Of a stretch of DNA of 53,441 nt, positions 15,901 to 24,411 are shown one piece after another. The notes under the pieces were generated by a model. It saw only the letters and a program-made list of their open reading frames with translations, was not told where the DNA came from and did no database searches. A program made the position numbers and the translations under genes. The stretch comes from Actinomycetota bacterium (GTDB lineage Bacteria; Actinomycetota; Thermoleophilia; Gaiellales; Gaiellaceae), in assembly GCA_004366385.1 (NCBI GenBank), contig SIRU01000018.1:1-53441 (forward strand). Direction: 5' to 3'. Every line of letters begins with the position of its first letter. The first letter of the stretch is position 1.

Positions 15901-16299
15901 TCAGGCGCGCAGGACGTCACCCGTTGCCGCGTCCACCACGAAGTTCTCGACGCGCTCCGGCTCGCCGCTCTCGTCGAGGCTCTCCGCGAGCCCGACGATC
16001 CACACGAGCCGCGGCGGGATCCCGCGCTGCACCGCCCGGATCAGGACGCAGCCCGGCTCGTCGCAGGGGGTGAACGAGGCCGCCTCGACGGCGATCGCGA
16101 TCGCCTCGTCCTTGGTGATCTCCTCCTGGTGGGCGCCGCAGGTGCGGGCGACGAGGAGCGCGGCGACGAGGACGATCGCGAGCAGGGCGACGCGCCCGAG
16201 CGCGCGGTCGCGGAGCCCCCGCCGCCCGGGAGGGGCCGGCGGCGGGCCCGGCGGCGCGCCGTCACCCGCTGCGGGCGAGGTTCCAGCGTCGGTAGACAG
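15901..16299 (-). CDS. Membrane-anchored hypothetical protein with a probable CTG start
   Basis: An open frame without ATG or GTG begins best at CTG 16299 (reading STDAGTSPAAGDGAPPG), 132 residues. It has a Pro-rich N-terminus, a basic patch (GRRGLRDR), one membrane helix (VALLAIVLVAALLVA) and an extracytoplasmic domain (EEITKDEAIAIAVEAASF ... ENFVVDAATGDVLRA). The last part resembles peptidase-propeptide (PepSY-like) folds in rhythm only. It overlaps the upstream 72-residue gene by 38 bases. Codon use and protein composition look real. The start is uncertain. Confidence 0.5.
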   Translation of the reverse strand: MSTDAGTSPAAGDGAPPGPPPAPPGRRGLRDRALGRVALLAIVLVAALLVARTCGAHQEEITKDEAIAIAVEAASFTPCDEPGCVLIRAVQRGIPPRLVWIVGLAESLDESGEPERVENFVVDAATGDVLRA

Positions 16300-16480
16300 C
16301 GTAGGCCCGCAGGAAGAGGTAGCCGATGAAGTGGGTCATGAGCACGAGCAGGAGCCACCAGAACCACCACAGGTAGTGCACCTGCATCGCGCGCAGCTCG
16401 ATCACGGTGAGGTAGAGCGCGACCGCGAGCGTGAGCCAGAGCAAGATCGGCGCCGCGCCGAGCAGGAGGAAGAGGAGCAT
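16262..16480 (-). CDS. Small multi-pass membrane protein, hypothetical
   Basis: These 72 residues hold two hydrophobic stretches, LLFLLLGAAPILLWLTLAVALYLTV and a Trp-rich segment (YLWWFWWLLLVLMTHFIGYLFL), with a basic C-terminus. It lies 31 bases downstream of the amidotransferase-like gene on the same strand. No family is recognised. Confidence 0.6.
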   Translation of the reverse strand: MLLFLLLGAAPILLWLTLAVALYLTVIELRAMQVHYLWWFWWLLLVLMTHFIGYLFLRAYAVYRRWNLARSG

Positions 16481-16511
16481 CCGTTCATCCTCGCGGGCGC
16501 AGGCCCGCGGA

Positions 16512-17309
16512 TCAAGCGGGTGCGCCCAGCCGCTCCCGGCGGGTGGCGGTCGCCTGCACGAAGTGCTCGAAGATCGCGAGGAAGCGAGGGTCGACGCGCC
16601 ACTCCTCCTGGAGCTCCCACTGCACGGCCAGGACGTACTCCTTGCCGTCCAGCTCGACGGCCTCGACGACGCCGTCCGGCGCGCGCGCGACGACGGTCAG
16701 CTCGGGCGCGACGCGGTCGAGGGCCTGGTGGTGGAAGCTGTCCACCTCGACGTGCTCGGCGCCGAGCGCGGCGTGCAGCTTGCTGCCCGGCTCGACCGCG
16801 ATGGGGTGGCGGGGATGGGGCGGGACGACGGGGTCGCCCTCGAGCGACGCGCGCTCGACCTCCTTCCACCGCGCCCAGCCGCGGTCCGAGGGGTGCTCCG
16901 CCCACTCGGGTACGAGTGAGAGGTCCTGCACGAGCGTGCCGCCGAGCGCCACGTTCAGCACCTGGATCCCGCGGCACATGCCGAGGAGCGGCAGGTCGCG
17001 CTCCAGCGCGCGCTCCACGAGCTCGAGCTCGAACGCGTCCCGCAGCGGCTCCGTGGCGGCGAGGAGGTCACTCGGCTCCTGGCCGTAGCGCCGCGGGTCG
17101 AGGTCGCGGCCGCCCCCGAGCGCGATGCCGTCGCACGCGTCGAGCACGTCGTCGAGGGACTCGGCGAGCCGGGGCAGCGTCAGCGGGATCCCACCCGCCC
17201 GCGCGATCGGCCGCGAGAACCCCACCCCCTGGTAGTCGCCGAAGTCGTGGAAGCTCACCGACAGGCCGATCACCGGTCTCGGAGTGGTGCTCGTCCCGGC
17301 AGGAGCCAT
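16512..17309 (-). CDS. Class I glutamine amidotransferase-like / gamma-glutamyl hydrolase (peptidase C26) with altered catalytic motif
   Basis: The 265-residue protein has the C26 (PuuD-like) fold: ALGGGRDLDPRRYG, the nucleophile motif GMCRGIQVLNVALGG (Cys112), and VDSFHHQAL. PuuD-type enzymes remove gamma-glutamyl groups from amines such as gamma-glutamyl-GABA. The usual end motif WHPE, which supplies the catalytic His and Glu, reads W231-E-L-Q here, followed by EEW. The charge relay is therefore altered, so activity may be changed or lost. It is divergent from the Fe-S/FAD operon. A link to gamma-glutamyl-methylamide turnover is only suggested by the setting. Confidence 0.85.
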   Translation of the reverse strand: MAPAGTSTTPRPVIGLSVSFHDFGDYQGVGFSRPIARAGGIPLTLPRLAESLDDVLDACDGIALGGGRDLDPRRYGQEPSDLLAATEPLRDAFELELVERALERDLPLLGMCRGIQVLNVALGGTLVQDLSLVPEWAEHPSDRGWARWKEVERASLEGDPVVPPHPRHPIAVEPGSKLHAALGAEHVEVDSFHHQALDRVAPELTVVARAPDGVVEAVELDGKEYVLAVQWELQEEWRVDPRFLAIFEHFVQATATRRERLGAPA

Positions 17310-17383
17310 GGCGCTGTTTTAGCATCGGGCGGGACGGGTACCAGTCCCCGAACGTGGCCCGAGGGGGCCCGGAAGGAGGGCGC

Positions 17384-18616
17384 ATGGCGGACGGCATCGC
17401 TCCCGGAGCGCAGGGTGAGAGCACCCTGACGCCCGAGTTCCTCGACGAGTGGCGCAACGCCGCGTACAACTGCTACAGCTCCGGGCACAAGTTCTGCCGC
17501 GAGGTCTGCCCGGTGATGCAGGTCACGCGCGACGAGCGGCACACCCCGACGACCTTCCACGCGAACGTCGTCGCGATGGAGAAGGGGTTCCTCTCGCTCG
17601 ACGACGTGGCGGAGGACTACGTCAACTGCACGCAGTGCGGCGCGTGCGAGCTGCGCTGCCCGAACACCCTGTTCACCGGCGACTTCTACCGCTTCCGCAC
17701 GCGTACGGTCGATCTCGTCAAGGCGATGCGCTCGCTGGCCGTCGAGGCCGGGATCGAGCAGCCGGGCTGGAAGGAGTGGAACGCGCTCACCGACCGGTAC
17801 AAGAACGAGCCGGTGCTGAACGGGCAGCCGAGCCTGCAGGAGAACGTCGCCGACTGGGCGCAGGGGCTCGACCTCCCGATCGGCGGCGAGACCGTCCTCT
17901 TCTGCGACTGCGAGGCCGCCTTCTACCGGACGTCGCTGCCGCGGGCGGTCGCGCGCATCCTGAAGCACGTCGGGTACGAGTTCGGGCTCATGCGCGAGCA
18001 GTGGTGCTGCGGCGGCCCGGCGGCGGAGATGGGCTACGCGGAGCAGGCGCGCCGCTTCGCCGAGCACAACGTCGCCGACTGGCGCGCGGTCGGCGCGAAG
18101 CGGATCCTCGTCCTCGACCCGCACGACTACATCGCGTTCACGGAGGACTACCCGGCGTACTTCGGGGACGAGCTCGACTTCGAGTTCGTCCTCGTCGTCG
18201 AGCTCGTCGCGGAGCTCGTGAACGAGGGGAAGCTGCAGCTGACGCAGCCGATCGAGCGCGTCGTGACGTACCACGACGCCTGCCGGCTGAACAAGCGGAA
18301 GGGCATCCACAAGGCGCCGCGCGACATCCTGCGGGCGATCCCCGGCCTCACCTTCAAGGACGTCGACCACGTCACCCAGTGGTCGTACTGCTCCGGCGCG
18401 GGAGCGGGGTTCGCGATCGAGCGCCCCGAGGTCGCGGCCGAGATCGCCAGGCGCCGCGTGGACAAGGCGGCGGCGCTCGAGATCGACACGCTCGTGTCGG
18501 CGTGCGCGTGGTCGGAGCGGCCGCTGACGGAGCAGGGCGGCAAGCTCGAACGGCCGATCGAGGTGCTGGACCTGATGGAGATCGTCGCGCAGGCGGCGGG
18601 GCTGGAGGTGGGCTGA
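17384..18616 (+). CDS. (Fe-S)-binding oxidoreductase subunit, GlcF/HdrD-like
   Basis: The start at ATG 17384 follows GGAAGGAGGG and gives 410 residues. One canonical [4Fe-4S] motif, CTQCGACELRCPN (Cys82/85/88/92), is visible. A less regular N-terminal one (Cys30, Cys38, Cys42) is spaced CX7CX3CP. Two CCG-type segments follow: WCCGGPAAEMGY and a degenerate YCSGAGAGF. Such proteins pass electrons from a partner flavoprotein to the membrane or another carrier. The partner is the overlapping FAD gene at 18616. The substrate is unknown; glycolate or a D-2-hydroxy acid is the usual type. Confidence 0.88.
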   Translation: MADGIAPGAQGESTLTPEFLDEWRNAAYNCYSSGHKFCREVCPVMQVTRDERHTPTTFHANVVAMEKGFLSLDDVAEDYVNCTQCGACELRCPNTLFTGDFYRFRTRTVDLVKAMRSLAVEAGIEQPGWKEWNALTDRYKNEPVLNGQPSLQENVADWAQGLDLPIGGETVLFCDCEAAFYRTSLPRAVARILKHVGYEFGLMREQWCCGGPAAEMGYAEQARRFAEHNVADWRAVGAKRILVLDPHDYIAFTEDYPAYFGDELDFEFVLVVELVAELVNEGKLQLTQPIERVVTYHDACRLNKRKGIHKAPRDILRAIPGLTFKDVDHVTQWSYCSGAGAGFAIERPEVAAEIARRRVDKAAALEIDTLVSACAWSERPLTEQGGKLERPIEVLDLMEIVAQAAGLEVG

Positions 18617-20127
18617 TGGCCGTCACCTCGCTCTCCGAGGGGCTCGTCGACGAGCTGCGCGGGATCTGCGGGCACGACTACGTGTTCACGGGGCGGTCGG
18701 CGCGGTTCAACCGCGCGCGTGTCCCCGCGCCGTTCCCGGTCCACCGCTGGGACGAGTTCGTCCCCGACGCCGTCGTCCTCCCGAGAGCCGCCGAGCAGGT
18801 GTCCGAGGTGGTGAAGCTCGCGAACCGGCACCGCGTCCCGATCGTCCCCCGCGCCGGCGGGACGGGCCTGACGGACGGCGCGGTCCCGCTCAACGGCGGG
18901 ATCCTCGTCGACGTCAAGCTCATGAACGAGATCAAGGACATCGATCTCGTCGACCGCACGGTGACGGTCGGGCCGGGGATCAACATGCTCAAGCTCAACG
19001 AGGAGCTGCGCAGGCACGGCGTGATCTACCCCGACAACCCGGCCTCGTACCCGTGCTCGCTCGTCGGCGGGCGGATCGGGACGAGCGGGTGGTCGCTCAT
19101 CGGCGGCCGCTACGGGCACACGCGCGACCTCGTCATCAGCTTCCAGATCGTGCTCCCGACCGGGGAGATCATCGAGGTGGGTGACGGCGGCGGCCGCAAG
19201 GTGCGGAAGTCGTCCACGGGCTTCCAGCTGAAGCACCTGTTCATGGGGCACCAGGGGACGCTCGGGATCGTGACGGAGGCGACGCTCGAGCTCGTCCCGC
19301 GGCCGGAGGCCGAGTTCTCGGCGTTCTTCGCCTACCCCGACTACGACACCGCCTGGCGCTCGACCGGGGCGCTCGCGAAGTCGGGGATCGCGACGCTCGC
19401 CGGCGTCGTCCTCTTCGACGAGCGCAAGCTCGCGTACCTGCGGCGGGACGACGAGGCGTACATCCCGCAGCCTCCGGAGGTTCGCTCCGTCGTCGCCACC
19501 GCGATGTACGGCAACGCCGACGAGGTTCGCGTCGGGGCCAAGCGGCTGATGCGGATCGGCGTCGAGACCGGCGGCAACTACCTCGGCGACGAGATCTCGC
19601 ACGGCGACTGGGCGGCGCGCCACGACCGCTACGCGACGCCGCTGCACGGGCGGTTGCGCAGCGGGCAGGTCGTGCCGATGAGCTGGCACTGCGAGGACGC
19701 CGCCATCCCGTACTCGGCGCTCCCGAAGGTGCGGGAGGAGTGGCACGCGATCGCCGACTCGCTGATGGAGCGGTTCGAGATGTTCGACGACTGGGGGATG
19801 TTCGCCTACACGAACGGCCCCTACAAGCCGTGGGGCGACTACCTGACCGAGATCGACATCGGTATCTGGGAGATGCAGTGGGACGACGAGAGCTGGGCAG
19901 CCTGGGTGCAGGCGAAGAAGGACATCTCCGCCGTGGCGCTCCGCTACGGCGGCTCGATCACCGCCTGCCACGGAGCGTCGCGCGAGGGCGAGGTCGACCT
20001 CGTCCCCGACGAGCTCGGCGGCGGCTGGGAGGTGATGAAGAAGGTCAAGAAGGCGCTCGACCCGCACAACGTCATGAACCCGGGCAAGTACTTGCTCGAC
20101 GAGGCCTACGAGGAGGGAGAGTCGTGA
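18616..20127 (+). CDS. FAD-binding oxidoreductase, GlcD/VAO family
   Basis: This 503-residue protein has the PCMH-type FAD domain (IVPRAGGTGLTDGAVPLNGG, ~residues 75-95; PCSLVGGRIGTSGWSLIGGRYGHT) and the FAD-oxidase C-terminal domain ending DPHNVMNPGKYL. Its ATG shares one base with the TGA of the Fe-S subunit, and its own stop overlaps the next gene by four bases. It probably dehydrogenates a 2-hydroxy acid or a related alcohol and hands electrons to the Fe-S partner. The typical GlcE subunit is absent. Confidence 0.9.
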   Translation: MAVTSLSEGLVDELRGICGHDYVFTGRSARFNRARVPAPFPVHRWDEFVPDAVVLPRAAEQVSEVVKLANRHRVPIVPRAGGTGLTDGAVPLNGGILVDVKLMNEIKDIDLVDRTVTVGPGINMLKLNEELRRHGVIYPDNPASYPCSLVGGRIGTSGWSLIGGRYGHTRDLVISFQIVLPTGEIIEVGDGGGRKVRKSSTGFQLKHLFMGHQGTLGIVTEATLELVPRPEAEFSAFFAYPDYDTAWRSTGALAKSGIATLAGVVLFDERKLAYLRRDDEAYIPQPPEVRSVVATAMYGNADEVRVGAKRLMRIGVETGGNYLGDEISHGDWAARHDRYATPLHGRLRSGQVVPMSWHCEDAAIPYSALPKVREEWHAIADSLMERFEMFDDWGMFAYTNGPYKPWGDYLTEIDIGIWEMQWDDESWAAWVQAKKDISAVALRYGGSITACHGASREGEVDLVPDELGGGWEVMKKVKKALDPHNVMNPGKYLLDEAYEEGES

Positions 20128-20399
20128 TCGGCTTCAGGCTCGCGGCCCAGCGGCCGCCCGACGCGCAGCGCGTCACCGACACGGTCGTCATGCGCTTCGA
20201 CCACGTCTACGAGGTCGACCCGGCGCTCATGACCGAGCACACGCCGCAGCAGGACCTCCCGGCGTGGGACACGCACCGGATCGTCGACAGCCGCTGGGAG
20301 CACCTCGCCTGGATGCACGATCACTTCGCCGACTCCGTGCTCTCCGGCGAGGAGCTGCTCGCGGAGATCGAGGCCGAGAAAAAGGAGGGGGAACCATGA
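20124..20399 (+). CDS. 91-residue hypothetical protein translationally coupled in the redox operon
   Basis: It starts at GTG 20124 inside the FAD gene's stop and ends inside the LLM gene's start (ATGA overlaps on both sides), so it is tightly bound to the operon. The sequence is soluble, with aromatic/His-rich segments (VMRFDHVYEVDP, DSRWEHLAWMHDHF) and an acidic C-terminal helix (ELLAEIEAEKKEGEP). It has no cysteine. I do not recognise the family. The strict coupling suggests an assembly or linking subunit between the GlcD/GlcF-like pair and the F420 enzyme. Confidence 0.8.
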   Translation: MIGFRLAAQRPPDAQRVTDTVVMRFDHVYEVDPALMTEHTPQQDLPAWDTHRIVDSRWEHLAWMHDHFADSVLSGEELLAEIEAEKKEGEP

Positions 20400-21454
20400 A
20401 GTTCAGCTACGTGACGCTGCTCGACTACCCGCTCGCCGACTCGCTCCAGATGATCAAGACGGCCGACGAGCTCGGGTACCACGCCTGCTACGCGGCCGAC
20501 GAGACGTGGCACAAGGACCTCTGGCTGCTCTTCGCCGCGGCGGCGGACAAGACCGAGAACATCCGCTTCGGCCCCAACGTCTCCGGTGTGTACCTGCGGG
20601 AGCCGACGCTGATCTGCCAGGCGCTCGCGACGCTCGACGAGCTCACCGGCGGCCGGGTCGACGGGGTCATCTCCTGCGGGAACTTCGGGCTGCTCGCGCA
20701 GTACGGGGTGGACTGGAAGGAGATCAAGGCCTTCTCGCGCGTGAAGGAGGCGCACCACGTGATGCGCACGTTCCTCGACGAGGGCGCGATCACGTACGAG
20801 GGCGACTTCTACCGCTACTCGGGCCTGTTCACCTTCGCCCGGCCCGTGCAGGAGCGTCTCCCGCTGTACATCGGCGCGATGCGCGGGCCGAGGTCGTTCC
20901 GGTTCGCGGGCGAGTCGACCGACGGCGTGCACGTCGCGCTCAGCTACACGAAGGAGGCGTACGAGTACGCGGTCGAGAACGTGAAGATCGGGGCGGAGCG
21001 CGCCGGCCGTGACTGGACGACGCTCGACATCGGCGCGTGGTGCGTGATCACGTGCGGGCCCGACTCGGAGCAGGCGAAGACCGCCGCCCGCTCGATCGTG
21101 GCGTTCTACATCTCGTCGATGCCCGAGGAGCAGATCCGGCTGCACGGGCTCGACCCGGCCGAGATGAACGAGATCGTCGACGCGCTCGGCAAGGGCCAGC
21201 TCGACAAGGCGTACGAGCTGACGACGCCCGAGATCGCGGAGACGCTCTCGATCGCGGGGACGCCGGACGAGTGCGTGGCCCAGATCAAGGCGATCGAGGC
21301 GGCGGGGGTCAACCACATGATCTGCTGCATCACCGACCCCTTCATCCTCAAGGCGTTCACCGGCAGGGACGTGGACGTGCCGGACGTCCAGGGCCAGCTG
21401 CGGCTGATCGCGGAGGAGGTGATGCCGGCCTTCGCCGGCGCCGCCGTAGCCTGA
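20396..21454 (+). CDS. LLM-class (F420-dependent type) flavin/F420 oxidoreductase
   Basis: The 352-residue protein matches the luciferase-like monooxygenase / methylenetetrahydromethanopterin reductase family: MIKTADELGYHACYAADETWHKD, RFGPNVSGVYLREPTLICQALATLDELTGGR, GAMRGPRSFRFAGESTDG and GTPDECVAQIKAIEAAG. The AAGGAGGGGG site and the four-base overlap with the 91-residue gene fix the start. In this class the cofactor is usually F420, sometimes FMN. The substrate cannot be read. In this operon it may shuttle hydride between F420 and the product of the GlcD/GlcF-like complex. Confidence 0.88.
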   Translation: MKFSYVTLLDYPLADSLQMIKTADELGYHACYAADETWHKDLWLLFAAAADKTENIRFGPNVSGVYLREPTLICQALATLDELTGGRVDGVISCGNFGLLAQYGVDWKEIKAFSRVKEAHHVMRTFLDEGAITYEGDFYRYSGLFTFARPVQERLPLYIGAMRGPRSFRFAGESTDGVHVALSYTKEAYEYAVENVKIGAERAGRDWTTLDIGAWCVITCGPDSEQAKTAARSIVAFYISSMPEEQIRLHGLDPAEMNEIVDALGKGQLDKAYELTTPEIAETLSIAGTPDECVAQIKAIEAAGVNHMICCITDPFILKAFTGRDVDVPDVQGQLRLIAEEVMPAFAGAAVA

Positions 21455-21511
21455 CGCGATCTCGCAGGCATCGCTGTCCCGTCGTCCGGTGCGGAGCGTG
21501 AAGGAGGGGGC

Positions 21512-21540
21512 TCGTGGGGGAACCATGGGTTCCCCCACGA
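21512..21540. terminator. Bidirectional terminator-like hairpin
   Basis: TCGTGGGGGAACC (21512-21524) pairs perfectly over 13 bp with GGTTCCCCCACGA (21528-21540) around an ATG loop. It lies between the convergent LLM gene and the DAO oxidase gene and abuts the latter's stop codon. No T-tract follows, as is common in GC-rich actinobacteria. Confidence 0.75.
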
Positions 21541-22857
21541 CTACGACCAGGGATACGGCGAGCTCGAGACCGGGTGCAGGTCGCCGGTCTCGAAGCGCTC
21601 GAGCCGGAACGGGTACAGGAGCGGCGCGTGCTCGCCCACGAGCACCTTCGCGACCTCGCGGCCGACGCCGATCATCTTGTACCCGTGGTTCGAGTCGAGG
21701 ATCGCGTACAGGTTCGGGCGCAGGTGGTCGAAGACCGGGAAGTTGTCGGCGGTGAAGGCGCCGACGCCGCCCGAGCGCGCCTGCTTGTACAGGGGCCGGC
21801 AGCCCTCGAACCGCGCCATGGCGTGCGAGAGGGCGGCGCAGAACAGGTCGGGGAAAGCGGGGTCGACGTCGGTCGTCTGCGGGTACGGGTCGAGCTCCAC
21901 GTCGCCGTCGACCACGAGCGGTGACGCGCCGCCCTGGACGGAGTGCCGGTCGCGCTTGAAGTAGATCCCCCACAGCTCGTCGGTGAGAAGCTCTCCGTCG
22001 TCGGTGTGGAGCGGCGCGTTGGTGTCGAGGTGGATCACCGGCGGGGCGCCGCCGTCGGCGGTTGCGAACGTCAGCGGGTCGACCTGCACCTCGCCCTCCT
22101 GGAGGTTCCAGTACGTCCACATCGGCCGGTCGCGGACGACCTCCCCCGACGGCGTGCGGACGTCGATCGTGTCGGGCAGGCCCAGCATCGCCCAGAAGTC
22201 CCTCGCCCACGGGCCGGGGGCGACGACGACCTGCTCGCCGACCTCGACGCGGCCCTCCGAGGTCTCGACCGTCGCGATCGAGCCGTCGGCGCCGTCCACG
22301 AAGCCGGTGACCTCCACGCCCGAGAGCACCGAGACGCCGGCCTCGCGGCACTTCCCGTACAGGCCGTGGACGGAGTCCATGTTGAACGCGAAGCCGCCCT
22401 GGTGCTCGTGCAGGCAGGCGGTGACTCCCTGGGCGCGCCAGTCGGGGAAGAGCGCCTTCATGTGCGCGTCCACCTCGGCCTCGCCGAGGATCAGCTCCGA
22501 GTCGTACCCGATTCGCTCCTGCCGCTCGTAGGTCGCCGTGAGGTCGGCCTCCTGGACGGACGCGCCGAGCGCGATGTACCCGACCGGGTTGTACGCGTAC
22601 GCGACCGGGTCGGACTCCCAGACCTCGACGCACGCCTGCATCAGCTCGCTCATCGCGGGCTGGAAGTAGTTGTTGCGGACGACGCCGCACGCGATCCCCG
22701 ACGCGCCGGCGCCGGGCCCGGCCTTGTCGAGGACGACGACGTCCGCGCCGGAGCCGAGGCCGCGGGCGGCGAGCTCCTGCGCGAGGTGGTACGCGGTCGA
22801 GAGGCCGTGGATGCCGGCCCCGACGACGACGTACGGGCTACGGCTCGGAATCTCCAT
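21541..22857 (-). CDS. FAD-dependent oxidoreductase, DAO family (sarcosine/dimethylglycine oxidase-like)
   Basis: The 438-residue protein begins with the FAD Rossmann motif VVVGAGIHGLSTAYHLA, followed by LDKAGPGAGASGIACGVVRNNYFQP and a C-terminal FTADNFPVFDHLRPNLYAILDSNHGYKMIGVG. A GAGGGAG site precedes the ATG at 22857. DAO enzymes of this size oxidise N-methyl or secondary amino acids. The amine-rich surroundings suggest sarcosine, dimethylglycine or a related compound, but the substrate is unproven. Unlike soxB here it stands alone, with an Amt-like protein gene upstream on the same strand, separated by a hairpin. Confidence 0.88.
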   Translation of the reverse strand: MEIPSRSPYVVVGAGIHGLSTAYHLAQELAARGLGSGADVVVLDKAGPGAGASGIACGVVRNNYFQPAMSELMQACVEVWESDPVAYAYNPVGYIALGASVQEADLTATYERQERIGYDSELILGEAEVDAHMKALFPDWRAQGVTACLHEHQGGFAFNMDSVHGLYGKCREAGVSVLSGVEVTGFVDGADGSIATVETSEGRVEVGEQVVVAPGPWARDFWAMLGLPDTIDVRTPSGEVVRDRPMWTYWNLQEGEVQVDPLTFATADGGAPPVIHLDTNAPLHTDDGELLTDELWGIYFKRDRHSVQGGASPLVVDGDVELDPYPQTTDVDPAFPDLFCAALSHAMARFEGCRPLYKQARSGGVGAFTADNFPVFDHLRPNLYAILDSNHGYKMIGVGREVAKVLVGEHAPLLYPFRLERFETGDLHPVSSSPYPWS

Positions 22858-22920
22858 CTATTGCTCCCTCGGCAACGACGTTGCGACCAGCGCACATCGT
22901 AGCGCGCCGAGCCGGAGACG

Positions 22921-22952
22921 GCGAAGGCCGGGCGCGGGGGCCCGGCCTTCGC
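22921..22952 (-). terminator. Terminator-like hairpin downstream of the Amt-like gene
   Basis: GCGAAGGCCGGGC (22921-22933) and GCCCGGCCTTCGC (22940-22952) form a perfect 13-bp stem with a six-base loop. It lies 23 bases past the stop of the Amt-like gene and before the DAO oxidase gene, so it should limit readthrough between them. It has no T-tract. Confidence 0.7.
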
Positions 22953-22974
22953 TCGAACGGTGGGACTGCGCCCG

Positions 22975-24411
22975 CTAGTCGCCGGGCGCCGGTGCGGGTG
23001 TCGGCGCGGCGGCCGGATGGCCCGGCACGCCCTCGCCCCAGTCGGGCTCGATGTCGTGCTCGATGCCCCACTCGCCCCGGTCTAGGCCGTCGATCATGGT
23101 CTCGTCGTCGATCTTCAGCCCGATCGTCCGCTCGAGGATCGGCGCGAGCACAGCAGCGGTCACGACGCCGAAGCCGACCGACACGACGATCCCGAGCGCC
23201 TGCCAGAAGACGTTGATGGACGCGTTCTGGAACGCGAAGTCTCCGCTCTCGATGCCGAGGTAACCGCCCTGCTCGGTGCCCCAGCTGATGAGGCCGACCA
23301 TGAGCAACCCGTACGAGCCGGCACCGAGGAAGAGCGGCGTGAGCTTGTGCTCGTCCCAGTTTCGCCGCTGCGTCCACTCGTACACGGCGTACGCCACGAG
23401 CGGCGCGCCGAGCGCGACGAGGAACATCTGCCACGGCTTGTACACGTCGAACGCCGGCGAGCCGGCGACGTAGCCGGCGAACGGGCCGAGCAGGAGGTAG
23501 ATGTACTTCTTCGTCCGGTACGCGAGCAGCGCGCCCATGAGCGCGCCTCCGCACCACGCGAGGCCGAGGTTGTTGAAGGCGATCCCGACGCTCGACTCGG
23601 TCATGTTCACCGCGACGGCGTACGCCTCCGGGTCGAAGAAGAAGAGGCAGGAGAGGATCACCATCGGCAGCCCGCTGACGATGAAGATGACCCCGACCGC
23701 CGTGATCCCGAGGTTGTACGAGCGGAAGGTCGGGACCCGTGGGTGCGCGTGGTACATGCCCGGTCGCGCCCCGAGCTTCCGCACGAGCACGAGCGCCATC
23801 CCGGCTGGGAACAGGTACACGAACCCGGCGCCGAAGAAGTCGTGGTAGCCGGCGTTCGTGAGCGGCCCGGCCGACCCCCACGTCATGTAGCTGAGGATCG
23901 ACGACATGATCGTCGCCGCGACGCACAGCACGTAGTACGCGGACGCCTTGATGCGCTCCGTGACCGCGAGGTGCAGGAGCACGTTGATGATCCCCGCGAA
24001 GCAGGCGAGGAAGAAGATGAAGATCTGGAAGTTGTTCAGCCCCGGGAAGACCGCGGGGTCGACGTTCTGGGCGAACTCGCTCGAGAGCGCTCCGCCGAGC
24101 CAGAAGTCCTTGATCGACTGCCAGAGCGCGTTCTCGACCTCGAACGCCTGGTTGTACTGCCAGTTCCAGATCGCGAAGCCGACGAGGAAGTAGACGCCGA
24201 ACCCGATGAAGAACCCGACGACCTTCTCGATGGTCGCCGCGAAGACGTTCACGCGCCTGACGCCTCCGAGGTCGACGAGGAGCAGCCCCGCGAGGATCAC
24301 GATCGCGCCCACCGTCCCCGAGGCGTAGATGAGGTTCTGGACGAGCGCGTTCGTCGTCACCTGCTCGGGGAACTGCGGTGTCGACTGAGCGAGCAAGCTC
24401 GCTAGCTGCAT
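22975..24411 (-). CDS. Divergent Amt-family membrane protein lacking the twin pore histidines
   Basis: These 478 residues form about eleven membrane helices with Amt-like architecture, including GYHDFFGAGFVYLFPAG and PLFLGAGSYGLLMVG. Aligned by eye to the ammonium-transporter signatures, the first pore His is Tyr199 and the second Ala364; the neighbouring amt at 14294 keeps both. The family's FAGG- and VHG-type glycines are partly kept. The C-terminal ~60 residues are acidic then Pro/Ala-rich. AAAGGAG precedes the ATG. It may transport a different, perhaps larger or neutral amine, or act as a sensor. Its neighbour is a DAO-type amine oxidase. Confidence 0.8.
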   Translation of the reverse strand: MQLASLLAQSTPQFPEQVTTNALVQNLIYASGTVGAIVILAGLLLVDLGGVRRVNVFAATIEKVVGFFIGFGVYFLVGFAIWNWQYNQAFEVENALWQSIKDFWLGGALSSEFAQNVDPAVFPGLNNFQIFIFFLACFAGIINVLLHLAVTERIKASAYYVLCVAATIMSSILSYMTWGSAGPLTNAGYHDFFGAGFVYLFPAGMALVLVRKLGARPGMYHAHPRVPTFRSYNLGITAVGVIFIVSGLPMVILSCLFFFDPEAYAVAVNMTESSVGIAFNNLGLAWCGGALMGALLAYRTKKYIYLLLGPFAGYVAGSPAFDVYKPWQMFLVALGAPLVAYAVYEWTQRRNWDEHKLTPLFLGAGSYGLLMVGLISWGTEQGGYLGIESGDFAFQNASINVFWQALGIVVSVGFGVVTAAVLAPILERTIGLKIDDETMIDGLDRGEWGIEHDIEPDWGEGVPGHPAAAPTPAPAPGD

